DNA of 32,340 nucleotides, taken from assembly GCA_964543855.1 (NCBI GenBank), contig CAZJAD010000015.1:1-32340 (forward strand), read 5' to 3'. How positions within the stretch are numbered: position 1 is the first letter of the stretch; each line of letters begins with the position of its first letter. The notes below the pieces were generated by a model. It was not told the origin of the DNA. It saw nothing but the letters and a program-made list of their open reading frames with translations, and ran no database searches. This DNA comes from CAZJAD01 sp964543855 (GTDB lineage: Bacteria > Electryoneota > RPQS01 > DYHQ01). The position numbers and the translations under genes are program-made. Positions 9,354 through 17,324 of this stretch are shown here, in pieces.

Positions 9354-11900
9354 ATGCGTGCTCTGGAGAAATCGGGGCCACTGGTCCTTGGCCTTGGCAT
9401 TCTTCTAATCTTCGGTCTCCTTCTCCCGGAGTCCGACCGGGTGGGTGTGACCTATCTCGCGGCCGTCCTGCTGGGACTCCTGGCAGGCCTCGAAGGTTTT
9501 CGCTTCGTCAAGGACAAACCTTTCTCGACCCGGCTGACCGCAGCAGCCGGCGGAGTGATTGGGTTCACGCTGCTCGTCCATCTGACACACGGATGGTTCG
9601 AAGGAGGTCGACCCGCGGCGCAGGCAATGTGTCACGCCGCACTTTTCGTCTTGTCCGCCTTCTTCTTCGGGCTCTTTCTTGTTGTTCTTCCGGTCTTGCG
9701 CAAGACCTATCGTGGATGGCGGCGAATCCTCTTCTACACCGTATGTATCCTGTGTCTTCTACCCGTCCTGTTTGGGGGAGTGGCGGACACCTTCTATGTT
9801 TTTGCGATTGTCTATCTGCTCTTCGGCATTCGGTGGCGCGAAGTGCGCTCGATCAGCTCCGGTCCGCTGGCCTTCCTTGTCTTTGTGGCCGCGATTGTCG
9901 GTCTCAGTCCCTTCTTTGGAGAGAGCATCGGTGCGACGACCTTCATCACATCGATGTTGACTCCGGAAGAGGGCTTCCTGGCCAGGCGACTGGCCATCGG
10001 GCTCTTTGAAATCCTGCGCCTCGGCCTGCGCCTCTTCTGCATCTTCTTCGCCGCGTTCGGGATTTATCACTGGGCAGCCGTCCTGTTATTTGGCCGCGGA
10101 CGCGTGAGAAGCAAACTCCTCGGCGTCTATTTCCTGACAGCCCTCATCCCGCTCTCGCTCTTCACCGTGCTCGTCCTTTTCGGCCTCTACCTGATGATTG
10201 CGAGTTACCGCTCCACTCTCACTAAGAATCTGTTCAGCTCCCAGCAGGTTCGGTTTCATCGCTGGGTGGCGTCGATGTCGTCACGGCCCGCCTTCTGGGA
10301 TGATTTGCGTCCGGTCGAAAAAGGAGTCCGCCGCTTGCCGCTCCCTCAAATCGACCTGTATCCAACCGCTCTCTTTGATGTCTTGCGGGAAGTTGAGTCG
10401 GAGTCAGACAGCGTCTGGGTCTATACAGTCATCGGTGGCAACGACACGATACGAATTCCAGCCGATCTCCGCGATGGCGGTACGACGATGGGAGTCTGCA
10501 ATCGAGAATTCTGTCTCTACGCCCTCCTGCCGACGAAAGGTTTCATGCTGCGCAGTTGGATTCCAATCACTCGCGATTTTCTCCTCCGCTTGAAAGAAAT
10601 CGCGGGAACCGACATCACGATTCATCCGAGAGGATCCGAGGCAACCCAAGTGAGATATGGGACTCGCCTCGGTGGCGGAGGGTTGAAGTCGGTCGAGTTT
10701 TCGGTCGCGGATGCCGATTCCGCGGCTGAGTTCACTCAGGTCTCCACGCGCGAACGGCGGCGTAGGCTGAGTTGGCTGGACGAAGAACTGGTCGCCGGTG
10801 TCAATCATCTCAAAGGGGTGCAATGGCAGACAGGAGAGATCGTCACCTACACTTATGTTCTGTGGCTCACTCCCCTGCGCCTCTGGCAGACGATCTTCAA
10901 TCCCCAAGAACCGATCAACCTGGGCATGCGGGCGGCCTTTTACATCTTGGGGATTATCTTCTTGGGAGCGATGGTGGCCATTAGCTGGGTGGGATGGAGG
11001 GTCGCCGGCGGCATCAATCGCTCTGCACGGTCTCTCGAGAAAGGTGTGCAGGAGCTCAGGCTGGGACATCTCGACTACACGATGCCAGTCACCGGCAGTG
11101 CCGAGTTCCGGCAGGTAGGCGAGTCGTTCAATCTATTGACGGCGGATATTCGCCGCATGCTCCGGGACCTGACTGAAAAAGAACGGTTGGAGAGCGAGCT
11201 CGCCGTCGCACGGGCCATTCAGGAAGCACTCTTACCCGAAGAACTGCCTCGCTTGCCCGGAATCGAGATGGATGCCCGCAGCGTCCCCGCGCACATTGTC
11301 GGCGGCGATTATTACGATGTCATCCCCTTGCCGGACGGCAACTATTTGCTCGCAATGGGAGATGTGTCGGGCAAAGGGATCGCCTCGGCGCTGGTGATGG
11401 CGAAGGTGCAGGCGGCGCTGCGAACACTCGCCAGAGCGCAAATGCCTCTGCCCGAACTGATGTCAACACTGAATCTGACCCTCTGCCACGGCGCGGCGCC
11501 CGGCTGGTTCGTCAGCTTGTTCGTGGCGCGCCTGGATGTCCGGCGGCTCTCCCTCGAATTCGTCAACGGCGGACATGACTTCCCGATTCTCTGTCAGGAC
11601 GGCAAGATCATCCGCTTGGAAGAGGGCGGAGTGATTCTGGGTGTTTTCCCGGACGCCGTCTACCACCAGGGATTTGTGGAGAAACTCGAAAAAGGTCGTC
11701 TCCTCGCTTACACAGACGGTATCGTAGAGGCCAAGAACTTTCATGATCGCGAGTATGGATCCGCTGCCCTTGTTGACTTTGTCAAGGCTCACTGCGGTTC
11801 AGCCCCGGACCTTCTGGACGCGATCTTTCAGGAAGTCGAGGTTTACGGCGAAGGGCAGCCGCCAGAAGACGACCGCACGGCAATGGCACTGGTTTTTTAG
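9354..11900 (+). CDS. Membrane PP2C/SpoIIE-type serine phosphatase with HAMP domain (RsbU-like output)
   Basis: This 848-residue protein looks like a transmembrane signalling phosphatase. Residues 1-245 contain about seven or eight hydrophobic segments; another spans 255-283; residues 285-520 form a probably extracytoplasmic domain not recognised here; a last membrane helix (525-550) leads into a HAMP-like region (about 545-600) and a coiled coil with AVARAIQEALLPEELP. The catalytic domain has the metal-binding acids D652 (VGGDYYDV), D670 (MGDVSGKG), D788 (YTDG) and D839/D840 (EDDRTAMAL). Such phosphatases usually dephosphorylate STAS-domain anti-anti-sigma proteins. No STAS protein, anti-sigma kinase or sigma factor is encoded nearby, so the target is unknown. 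It lies between gltX and ddl on the same strand. Confidence 0.88.
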   Translation: MRALEKSGPLVLGLGILLIFGLLLPESDRVGVTYLAAVLLGLLAGLEGFRFVKDKPFSTRLTAAAGGVIGFTLLVHLTHGWFEGGRPAAQAMCHAALFVLSAFFFGLFLVVLPVLRKTYRGWRRILFYTVCILCLLPVLFGGVADTFYVFAIVYLLFGIRWREVRSISSGPLAFLVFVAAIVGLSPFFGESIGATTFITSMLTPEEGFLARRLAIGLFEILRLGLRLFCIFFAAFGIYHWAAVLLFGRGRVRSKLLGVYFLTALIPLSLFTVLVLFGLYLMIASYRSTLTKNLFSSQQVRFHRWVASMSSRPAFWDDLRPVEKGVRRLPLPQIDLYPTALFDVLREVESESDSVWVYTVIGGNDTIRIPADLRDGGTTMGVCNREFCLYALLPTKGFMLRSWIPITRDFLLRLKEIAGTDITIHPRGSEATQVRYGTRLGGGGLKSVEFSVADADSAAEFTQVSTRERRRRLSWLDEELVAGVNHLKGVQWQTGEIVTYTYVLWLTPLRLWQTIFNPQEPINLGMRAAFYILGIIFLGAMVAISWVGWRVAGGINRSARSLEKGVQELRLGHLDYTMPVTGSAEFRQVGESFNLLTADIRRMLRDLTEKERLESELAVARAIQEALLPEELPRLPGIEMDARSVPAHIVGGDYYDVIPLPDGNYLLAMGDVSGKGIASALVMAKVQAALRTLARAQMPLPELMSTLNLTLCHGAAPGWFVSLFVARLDVRRLSLEFVNGGHDFPILCQDGKIIRLEEGGVILGVFPDAVYHQGFVEKLEKGRLLAYTDGIVEAKNFHDREYGSAALVDFVKAHCGSAPDLLDAIFQEVEVYGEGQPPEDDRTAMALVF

Positions 11901-11943
11901 GGTGGTATTCGTGGTGAAGACAGCCTTCCACAGGGAATAGACG

Positions 11944-12963
11944 ATGAAAGTAGTTGTCCTTTGCGGTGGAGATTCAGCCGAGCGCATCGTGTCGCTCGCG
12001 TCCGGTGATGCGGTCGGCGAGTGGCTCGCGTCTGCAGGATACCGTGTCGCCAAACTCGATCCCGCCGAGCCCGACAGGATCTTCACACCCGACCACCCGA
12101 TGGCACCGCCGGCGATTGGTGCTCAGCCGCCAGCGGCACCGCCGCACCGGGATTTCATGCCGACGCGTGTGTCACGCTTCCTGACCGCACTCGAGAAAAC
12201 CGCCCCCGACCTTGCCTTCCCGATTCTCCACGGTGGTTGGGGTGAAGACGGCACGCTTCAGGCGCTTCTGGAGTGGATCGGACTCCCGTACACGGGCTCC
12301 GGGCCTTTGGCGTGCGCTTTGGCGATGAACAAAGAAAAAGCGAAGGATGTCTTCCGTTCCTTCGGTATCCTGACTCCAGATGCAACGGTGGTGTCGAACA
12401 GCCGAACGGACCGCGAGAACGACATCGAAGCGGCTCTTTCGCAAATCGGTCTTCCGGCTGTTTTCAAAGCGCTCCACGGAGGTTCAACAGTCGGACTGAC
12501 CATCGTCAGGAGTGATGCGGACATCGCGCAAGCCGTCCAGGCGGTTGCCGATCTTGGCGATGACCTGCTCATCGAAACCTATGTTCCCGGTCGTGAAATC
12601 ACGGCGGTCATTTTGGGCACCGAAGCGATGCCTCTGATCGAGATTTGCCCGCACGAAGGCTATTACGATTATCACAACAAGTACACTTCGGGCCGTTCCG
12701 ACTATCTCTGTCCGGCGCCTCTGGATGAGAATCTTGCCGCAGAGATCCAGAAAACCGCTCTGCGTGCCTACGACGCTCTCGGTTGTGGCGGATTTGCACG
12801 CGTCGATTTCCTGCTTGCGCAGCAAGACAAAGCCTACTGCCTCGAGGTCAACACACTTCCGGGCATGACGAAGACATCGCTTGTTCCGAAGGCGGCGAGA
12901 GCGGCGGGGATCGAACCGCCAGAGCTCGTGGATCGCATTGTCAAAGAGGTTCATCGCGGGTAA
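11944..12963 (+). CDS. ddl: D-alanine--D-alanine ligase
   Basis: Ddl joins two D-alanines for peptidoglycan precursor synthesis. The 339-residue ATP-grasp enzyme has the N-terminal signature LCGGDSAERIVSLASG, HGGWGEDGTLQ, the substrate motif PYTGSGPLACALAMNKEKAK and the metal-binding end FLLAQQDKAYCLEVNTLPGMT. A proline-rich loop near residues 55-70 is longer than usual. An AGGGAA ribosome binding site lies 8-9 bp before the ATG. The presence of ddl shows that the organism makes a normal peptidoglycan stem peptide. ribD begins 16 bp downstream, which may link the two in one transcript. Confidence 0.95.
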   Translation: MKVVVLCGGDSAERIVSLASGDAVGEWLASAGYRVAKLDPAEPDRIFTPDHPMAPPAIGAQPPAAPPHRDFMPTRVSRFLTALEKTAPDLAFPILHGGWGEDGTLQALLEWIGLPYTGSGPLACALAMNKEKAKDVFRSFGILTPDATVVSNSRTDRENDIEAALSQIGLPAVFKALHGGSTVGLTIVRSDADIAQAVQAVADLGDDLLIETYVPGREITAVILGTEAMPLIEICPHEGYYDYHNKYTSGRSDYLCPAPLDENLAAEIQKTALRAYDALGCGGFARVDFLLAQQDKAYCLEVNTLPGMTKTSLVPKAARAAGIEPPELVDRIVKEVHRG

Positions 12964-12979
12964 CCAAGACGACGATTTC

Positions 12980-13802
12980 ATGCGCATCGCCCTGCGCGAA
13001 GCGCTTCGAGGACGAGGACGCACGAGCCCGAATCCCCTCGTCGGCGCCGTTATTGTCAAAGGCGGTCGTGAGATTGCTCGCGGTCACCATGCCTATTTCG
13101 GCGGGCCCCACAGCGAAATCGTAGCCCTTTCAAAACTGCGAAAAGACGAGGCTCGCGGCGCAACGCTCTATGTGAATCTTGAACCTTGCTGTTGCTATGG
13201 GAAAACGCCACCNNNNNNNNNNNNNNNNNNNNNNNNNNNNNNNNNNNNNNNNNNNNNNNNNNNNNNNNNNNNNNNNNNNNNNNNNNNNNNNNNNNNNNNN
13301 NNNNNNNNNNNNGCTTACGGTTCGCCTTGTCCGCGGTCGAAACCCGCTGCGTGTCATTCTCGATTCGCGGCTGAGCATTCCACTGGATGCGCGCGTGCTT
13401 CATCAGCGTGACCCGGAAAAGACGATCATCTTCACAACAGACAAGGCGTCGACGAGGAAACGAAACGCGCTTCAACGAGCAGGCGCTCAAGTATTTCAAG
13501 TGCGCGCATCAAAAGAAGGATTCGTCGAGCTGCGAGCGGCTCTCCGCCAAATGGCACGGCTGAGTCTTCAATCGATTCTCGTCGAAGGCGGCGGCACAGT
13601 GCATCGCTCGTTCCTGCGCTCTGGCTTTGCAGATCGGCTGATTGTCGCCATCGCGCCGAAGCTGATTGGAGCTGACGGCATGGCCAGCGTGGGCCCTCTC
13701 GGCTTGCGCACGCTCCGAGCCATGCCGGAGTTTTCCTGGCAGCGCGTGCGCTGGGTTGGCAACGACCTCTGGATGGAATTGGATAGATGTTCACAGGACT
13801 GA
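12980..13802 (+). CDS. ribD: Bifunctional riboflavin biosynthesis deaminase/reductase RibD, interrupted by an assembly gap
   Basis: RibD deaminates and then reduces the pyrimidine intermediate of riboflavin synthesis. Before the gap lies the deaminase domain, with GRTSPNPLVGAVIVKGG, the zinc/catalytic HSE in GGPHSEIVAL, and the first zinc cysteine in NLEPCCCYGKTPP. After the gap lies the reductase domain, with LRVILDSRL, SILVEGGGTVHRSFL and IAPKLIGADG. The two halves are in different frames across the 100 Ns, as expected for an arbitrary gap length. ATG 12980 is the only standard start near the usual position, but homologues often begin five or six residues earlier (the preceding codons read NQDDDF), so TTG 12938 is possible. 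The 3' end overlaps ribE by 16 bp. Confidence 0.9.
13213..13312. other. Assembly gap of 100 Ns inside ribD
   Basis: Exactly 100 undetermined bases, a conventional placeholder length. Compared with E. coli RibD as remembered, about 110-120 residues between the TPP motif and the LTVR motif are missing, so the true distance is probably about 330-360 bp. For an intact reading frame it must be a multiple of three. Confidence 0.97.
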
Positions 13803-14377
13803 TTGAAGAAATCGGCAAGATCGACTCGGCTCAGAAGCGCGAAGGCACACTGCGGCTGGGTGTCGCGTGTCAGATCGTTTCAGTGGATTTGAAGCTCGGT
13901 GACAGCATCGCCATAAGCGGCGTCTGCACGACCGCCGTTCAGTGTGCGGCGGGCCGCTTCGAGTGCGACATCATGGAGGAGACCGCACGCAAAAGCACCT
14001 TGGGGAACATGCGCCCGGAAGATCTGGTTAACCTTGAAAGGCCGCTCCGGTTGGGAGACCGCCTTGGGGGACATCTCGTGCAGGGGCATGTGGACGGTGT
14101 TGGAACGGTTCGCCGCGTCCTTTCAGGTGGGTCGGAACGCGGACTTGAACTCCTGTTGCCGCAAGACATCGCAAAATATGCGGTTGCGACAGGCTCCATC
14201 GCGATAGACGGCGTGAGTCTGACTGTCGCACGAGTGGATGGATTGCGCGCAACGATAGAGCTGATTCCTCACACTTGGCAAAACACAACACTGGGCAAAT
14301 TGCGAGCAGGCGCGAAGGTGAATATCGAGGTGGATGTTATCGGCAAGTATGTAGAAAAGCTCTCCGCGCGGATGTGA
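13787..14377 (+). CDS. ribE: Riboflavin synthase, alpha subunit
   Basis: This enzyme dismutates two lumazine molecules to give riboflavin. The 196-residue protein starts with the diagnostic MFTGLIEEIGKI and has the usual two similar lumazine-binding barrels. The first holds GDSIAISGVCTT and the second GSIAIDGVSLTVA; LGGHLVQGHVDGVG lies between. Lumazine synthase (ribH), which makes the substrate, is not in the window. The start lies inside the end of ribD, so the two are probably translated together. Confidence 0.96.
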   Translation: MFTGLIEEIGKIDSAQKREGTLRLGVACQIVSVDLKLGDSIAISGVCTTAVQCAAGRFECDIMEETARKSTLGNMRPEDLVNLERPLRLGDRLGGHLVQGHVDGVGTVRRVLSGGSERGLELLLPQDIAKYAVATGSIAIDGVSLTVARVDGLRATIELIPHTWQNTTLGKLRAGAKVNIEVDVIGKYVEKLSARM

Positions 14378-14417
14378 GATAGGAATTGTCTGATCTCACG
14401 CAATATCACTGAAAACA

Positions 14418-14807
14418 ATGAGGCGTAAAAATATATCCTCAGGTTCTCCGATGGAAGAGCCAATCGGCTTTTCGCGCGCCGTGCGAATCGGCAACATGAT
14501 TTCCGTTTCCGGCACAGCGCCTATTGCGTCGGACGGAACGACAGCTCATCCAGGCAATGTCTATGAGCAAACCAGACATTGTATCCTGATCATGAAGAAG
14601 GCGATTGAGGAAGCCGGGGGCTCGCTTGAGGATGTCATCCGCACTCGTGTCATGCTTACCGACATCTCAAAATGGGAGGAAGCCGCTCGTGCCCATGGAG
14701 AGTTCTTTTCAAAGATTCGGCCAGCCTGCACTTTTGTTGAAGTGACAGGTTTCGTCAGAGACGATTGGCTCGTGGAAGTCGAAGCGGATTGCGTTGTTGA
14801 AAAATGA
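14418..14807 (+). CDS. Rid-family (YjgF/YER057c/UK114) protein without the usual catalytic arginine
   Basis: The 129-residue protein has the Rid fold signatures: SSGSPMEEPIGFSRAVRIGN at the start, SGTAPI, RTRVMLTDI and the C-terminal VEVEADCVVE. Classical RidA hydrolyses reactive enamines and imines and uses an arginine in the PARSxVEV motif. Here the corresponding stretch reads RPACTFVEV, with C104 where that arginine would be. This points to one of the Rid subfamilies lacking enamine deaminase activity, so the reaction is unknown. The gene sits between ribE and ribBA, 40 bp after the first and 7 bp before the second. A link with unstable amino-pyrimidine or ribulose-phosphate intermediates of riboflavin synthesis is possible but unproven. 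Confidence 0.8.
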   Translation: MRRKNISSGSPMEEPIGFSRAVRIGNMISVSGTAPIASDGTTAHPGNVYEQTRHCILIMKKAIEEAGGSLEDVIRTRVMLTDISKWEEAARAHGEFFSKIRPACTFVEVTGFVRDDWLVEVEADCVVEK

Positions 14808-14814
14808 GACGACC

Positions 14815-16041
14815 ATGTCAGACCGGATAGAAGACGGCATTGCGGATTTCGCAGAAGGCAAGATGCTCATCGTCGTGGATGACGAGGACCGCGAAAACGA
14901 AGGCGATTTCATCCAGGCCTGCGAAAAGGTAACACCGGAATCCATCAACTTCATGACGAAGTTTGGTCGGGGAATGGTGTGCGTCCCGATGACCGAAGAA
15001 CGCGCCGACCAGTTGGCTTTGCCCCCGATGGTTCGCGAGAACACGGCGCTGCTGGGAACGCCGTTCACGGTGTCTGTCGACTATCGCCGAGGCACCTCGA
15101 CGGGCATCTCCGCCTATGACCGCGCGCGAACGATTCTCGCGCTTTGCGACCCGCAGGTTCAGCCGGAGGATTTCGCAAGGCCCGGGCATATTCACCCGTT
15201 GCGAGCGCGTGACGGAGGCGTTCTGCGCCGAGCAGGCCACACGGAAGCCACCGTTGACCTCGCGCGTCTGGCGGGTCTCTATCCGGCCGGAGTCCTGTGC
15301 GAGATTCTCGCCGATGACGGCACCATGGCGCGCTTGCCCGAGCTCCTCGAACTTGCCCGCCGTTTCGATTTGAAAGTCGTGTCGATCCGAGACCTTATCG
15401 CCTATCGCCAGCGCACCGAGACCCTCGTCAAGCATGTGGTGACCGTCGATTTCCCAACGCGCTGGGGACATTTCAAGCTCATGCACTTCCAGGACCTCCT
15501 CGAATTCAAAGATCATCTGGCGATGGTCAAAGGAGAAATCAGCGGCCAAGAGCCGGTGCTCGTGCGAGTCCATTCGGAGTGTCTGACGGGGGATGTTTTC
15601 GGGTCATTGCGGTGCGATTGCGGCGACCAGCTCGCGACCGCAATGCAAATGGTCGAAAAGGAAGGGCGTGGGGTGGTGCTCTACATGCGGCAGGAAGGTC
15701 GTGGCATCGGCCTGCCGGCCAAGCTCCAGGCGTATCGGCTTCAGGACGAAGGGAGCGACACCGTCGAGGCCAACATCGCGCTCGGCTTCAAGGCTGACCT
15801 GCGCGACTACGGGATCGGTGCTCAGATTCTTCGAGCGCTGGGCATTCACAAAATCCGACTCATGACGAACAATCCAAAGAAGATCATCGGCCTGAAAGGC
15901 TATGATATGGAAATCGTCGAGCGCGTGCCGATTGAAGTCACCGCCACGGATACCAATCGAGACTATCTGCTGACCAAGCGCGACAAACTCGGCCATCTGC
16001 TCACGATCACAGGCCATAAGCACGATGACCTGACGCCGTAG
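14815..16041 (+). CDS. ribBA: Bifunctional 3,4-dihydroxy-2-butanone-4-phosphate synthase / GTP cyclohydrolase II
   Basis: RibBA supplies both starting blocks of riboflavin. The N-terminal half (about residues 1-200) is the RibB domain, with DDEDRENEGDF, STGISAYDRARTI and AGHTEATVDLARLAGL. The C-terminal half is GTP cyclohydrolase II, with zinc cysteines in SECLTGDVFG and LRCDCGDQL, the RQEGRGIGL motif and TVEANIALGF, DYGIGAQIL, TNNPKK. RQEGRGIGL is followed by PAKL, where NKL is usual. ATG 14815 is preferred to an upstream TTG (14794) because homologues start close to the EDGIADFAEGK segment. Together with ribD and ribE this gives all activities except lumazine synthase and the pathway phosphatase. 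Confidence 0.95.
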   Translation: MSDRIEDGIADFAEGKMLIVVDDEDRENEGDFIQACEKVTPESINFMTKFGRGMVCVPMTEERADQLALPPMVRENTALLGTPFTVSVDYRRGTSTGISAYDRARTILALCDPQVQPEDFARPGHIHPLRARDGGVLRRAGHTEATVDLARLAGLYPAGVLCEILADDGTMARLPELLELARRFDLKVVSIRDLIAYRQRTETLVKHVVTVDFPTRWGHFKLMHFQDLLEFKDHLAMVKGEISGQEPVLVRVHSECLTGDVFGSLRCDCGDQLATAMQMVEKEGRGVVLYMRQEGRGIGLPAKLQAYRLQDEGSDTVEANIALGFKADLRDYGIGAQILRALGIHKIRLMTNNPKKIIGLKGYDMEIVERVPIEVTATDTNRDYLLTKRDKLGHLLTITGHKHDDLTP

Positions 16042-16055
16042 GGGAGACGCTTCGG

Positions 16056-16493
16056 ATGCGGGCAGTTGTTCAACGAGTATCGTCGGCGCAGGTTCGCGTC
16101 AGAGGTGAGGTCGTCGGCAAGACCGGCAAGGGGCTGCTGATTCTCCTCGGCGTTGCCCCCACGGACACCGACGGCGAAGCCGACTGGATGGCGGAGAAGT
16201 GCGCGGGCCTGCGCATCTTCGAAGACGACGAAGGGAAGATGAACCGGTCCCTCGAAGAGGTGGGCGGCGCCGCGCTCGTTATATCACAATTCACTCTCTT
16301 CGGTGATTGCCGCAAAGGCAAACGCCCCAGTTTCGTCGGTGCAGCGCCCCCCGAACTTGCGGAAGAACTCTATGAGAAATTCGTCACCGCTCTGCGAAAC
16401 CGCGGCATTCGCACCGAGACCGGCATCTTTGCCGCCCGCATGGAAGTCGAACTGACGAACTACGGCCCTGTCACCCTCATCATCGACAAGTAA
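16056..16493 (+). CDS. dtd: D-aminoacyl-tRNA deacylase
   Basis: Dtd removes wrongly attached D-amino acids (and glycine from tRNA-Ala) from tRNA. The 145-residue protein has the N-terminal MRAVVQRVSSAQVRV, the catalytic SQFTLFGDCRKGKRPSF motif, and the C-terminal motif carrying the Gly-cisPro dipeptide, here TNYGPVT rather than the common NDGPVT. The Gly-Pro itself is intact, so activity is expected. It starts 14 bp after ribBA and is the last gene of the long + strand run; lexA faces it 31 bp away. Confidence 0.94.
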   Translation: MRAVVQRVSSAQVRVRGEVVGKTGKGLLILLGVAPTDTDGEADWMAEKCAGLRIFEDDEGKMNRSLEEVGGAALVISQFTLFGDCRKGKRPSFVGAAPPELAEELYEKFVTALRNRGIRTETGIFAARMEVELTNYGPVTLIIDK

Positions 16494-16524
16494 ACCTTCC
16501 TCCGCACAAGCTGCTTCAGCAGCG

Positions 16525-17145
16525 CTAAATCTTCCTCATCAGCCCGATGACTTTCCCCAGGATTCGGAAATCCGATCCGCCCTTCGGCACATTGATGGGT
16601 GCAAATCGCCGGTTGGCCGGGGCGAGGCGGATTCGACCCTTCTCCGGCCGGAAGTACTTGACCGTCGCTTCGCCGTCGAGCAGCGCCACGACGATGTCCC
16701 CTTTCTGCGCCGTGGACTGAGGCCGCGCGAAGAGAATATCGCCGTCCAGAATCCCGGCATCCTTCATGCTTTCCCCTTTGACCCTCAGCGCGAAAGTCTC
16801 GCCACTGCCCACCACGGCCGGATCAGCGGCCACATGCCCTTCATAATTCTCTTCAGCGAGAAGGGGAGAACCTGCCGCAATTCGGCCAATTAGCGGAACC
16901 GACCTCATGCCCTTGCCTCCACGCAGACTCCGTGGTGTCAGCGAAATCCCGCGCGACAGTGCCGGGCTGCGCGACAGGTAGCCCTTCCGGACAAGCACCT
17001 CCAAGATGTAGCGAACCCCGTTCGTCGAGCTCACTCCAATCGCCGCTCCAATCTCCCGCAGGGTCGGAGGACGGTCGTGCTCTTCAGCGTAGCGCCGGAT
17101 GAACCTTAAGGCACGCTCCTGTTTTTCGCTTAGATTCGCTTCCAT
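16525..17145 (-). CDS. lexA: SOS repressor LexA
   Basis: LexA represses DNA-repair genes until RecA filaments trigger its self-cleavage. The 206-residue protein has an N-terminal winged helix with RPPTLREIGAAIGVSSTNG (residues 26-44) and a C-terminal S24 peptidase domain. The cleavage site is A91-G92 (IGRIAAGSP), the nucleophile S126 lies in GESMKDAGI, and the general base K163 in EATVKYF. The ORF extends 17 codons upstream, but ATG 17145 has GGAGG 6 bp before it, and the longer form would start beyond the predicted promoter. The operator in its promoter is of GAAC-N4-GTTC type, as in Gram-positives, rather than the CTGT-N8-ACAG of enterics. Confidence 0.97.
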   Translation of the reverse strand: MEANLSEKQERALRFIRRYAEEHDRPPTLREIGAAIGVSSTNGVRYILEVLVRKGYLSRSPALSRGISLTPRSLRGGKGMRSVPLIGRIAAGSPLLAEENYEGHVAADPAVVGSGETFALRVKGESMKDAGILDGDILFARPQSTAQKGDIVVALLDGEATVKYFRPEKGRIRLAPANRRFAPINVPKGGSDFRILGKVIGLMRKI

Positions 17146-17161
17146 CGTCCGCCTCCGTATT

Positions 17162-17203
17162 GACCATTTGTCCAAATATAGTGAACATTCGTTCAAAAGT
17201 CAA
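17162..17203 (-). promoter_or_regulatory. lexA promoter with embedded LexA operator
   Basis: Read on the minus strand, TTGACT (17198-17203) and TATATT (17175-17180) are 17 bp apart. The spacer contains the perfect inverted repeat GAAC-GAAT-GTTC (17183-17194), the LexA box known from Bacillus and other phyla. A weaker copy, GGAC-AAAT-GGTC (17162-17173), with one mismatch per half-site, is centred 21 bp downstream, about two helical turns, over the expected start point near 17168. LexA bound here would block RNA polymerase, so autoregulation is strongly implied. Confidence 0.9.
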
Positions 17204-17324
17204 GCAAAAAAATAGAAAATCTTGCGCCGCCCTGCCCGCTCCCTTTTTTCATACTACTCGCGACCTCTGGTCGCGGACAAAGACCAAACCCCTCGGGCAC
17301 TCGGCAATCCCGTGCAGGAATACC

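Noticed and set aside
16510..16523. Small hairpin GCTGC/GCAGC between the convergent dtd and lexA genes
   Set aside because: The stem has only 5 bp and no T-run on either strand, too weak to call a terminator.
17259..17275. Perfect 7-bp hairpin CGCGACC/GGTCGCG between leuD and lexA, considered as the leuD terminator
   Set aside because: Neither strand has a T-run after it and the loop is only 3 nt; function unclear.
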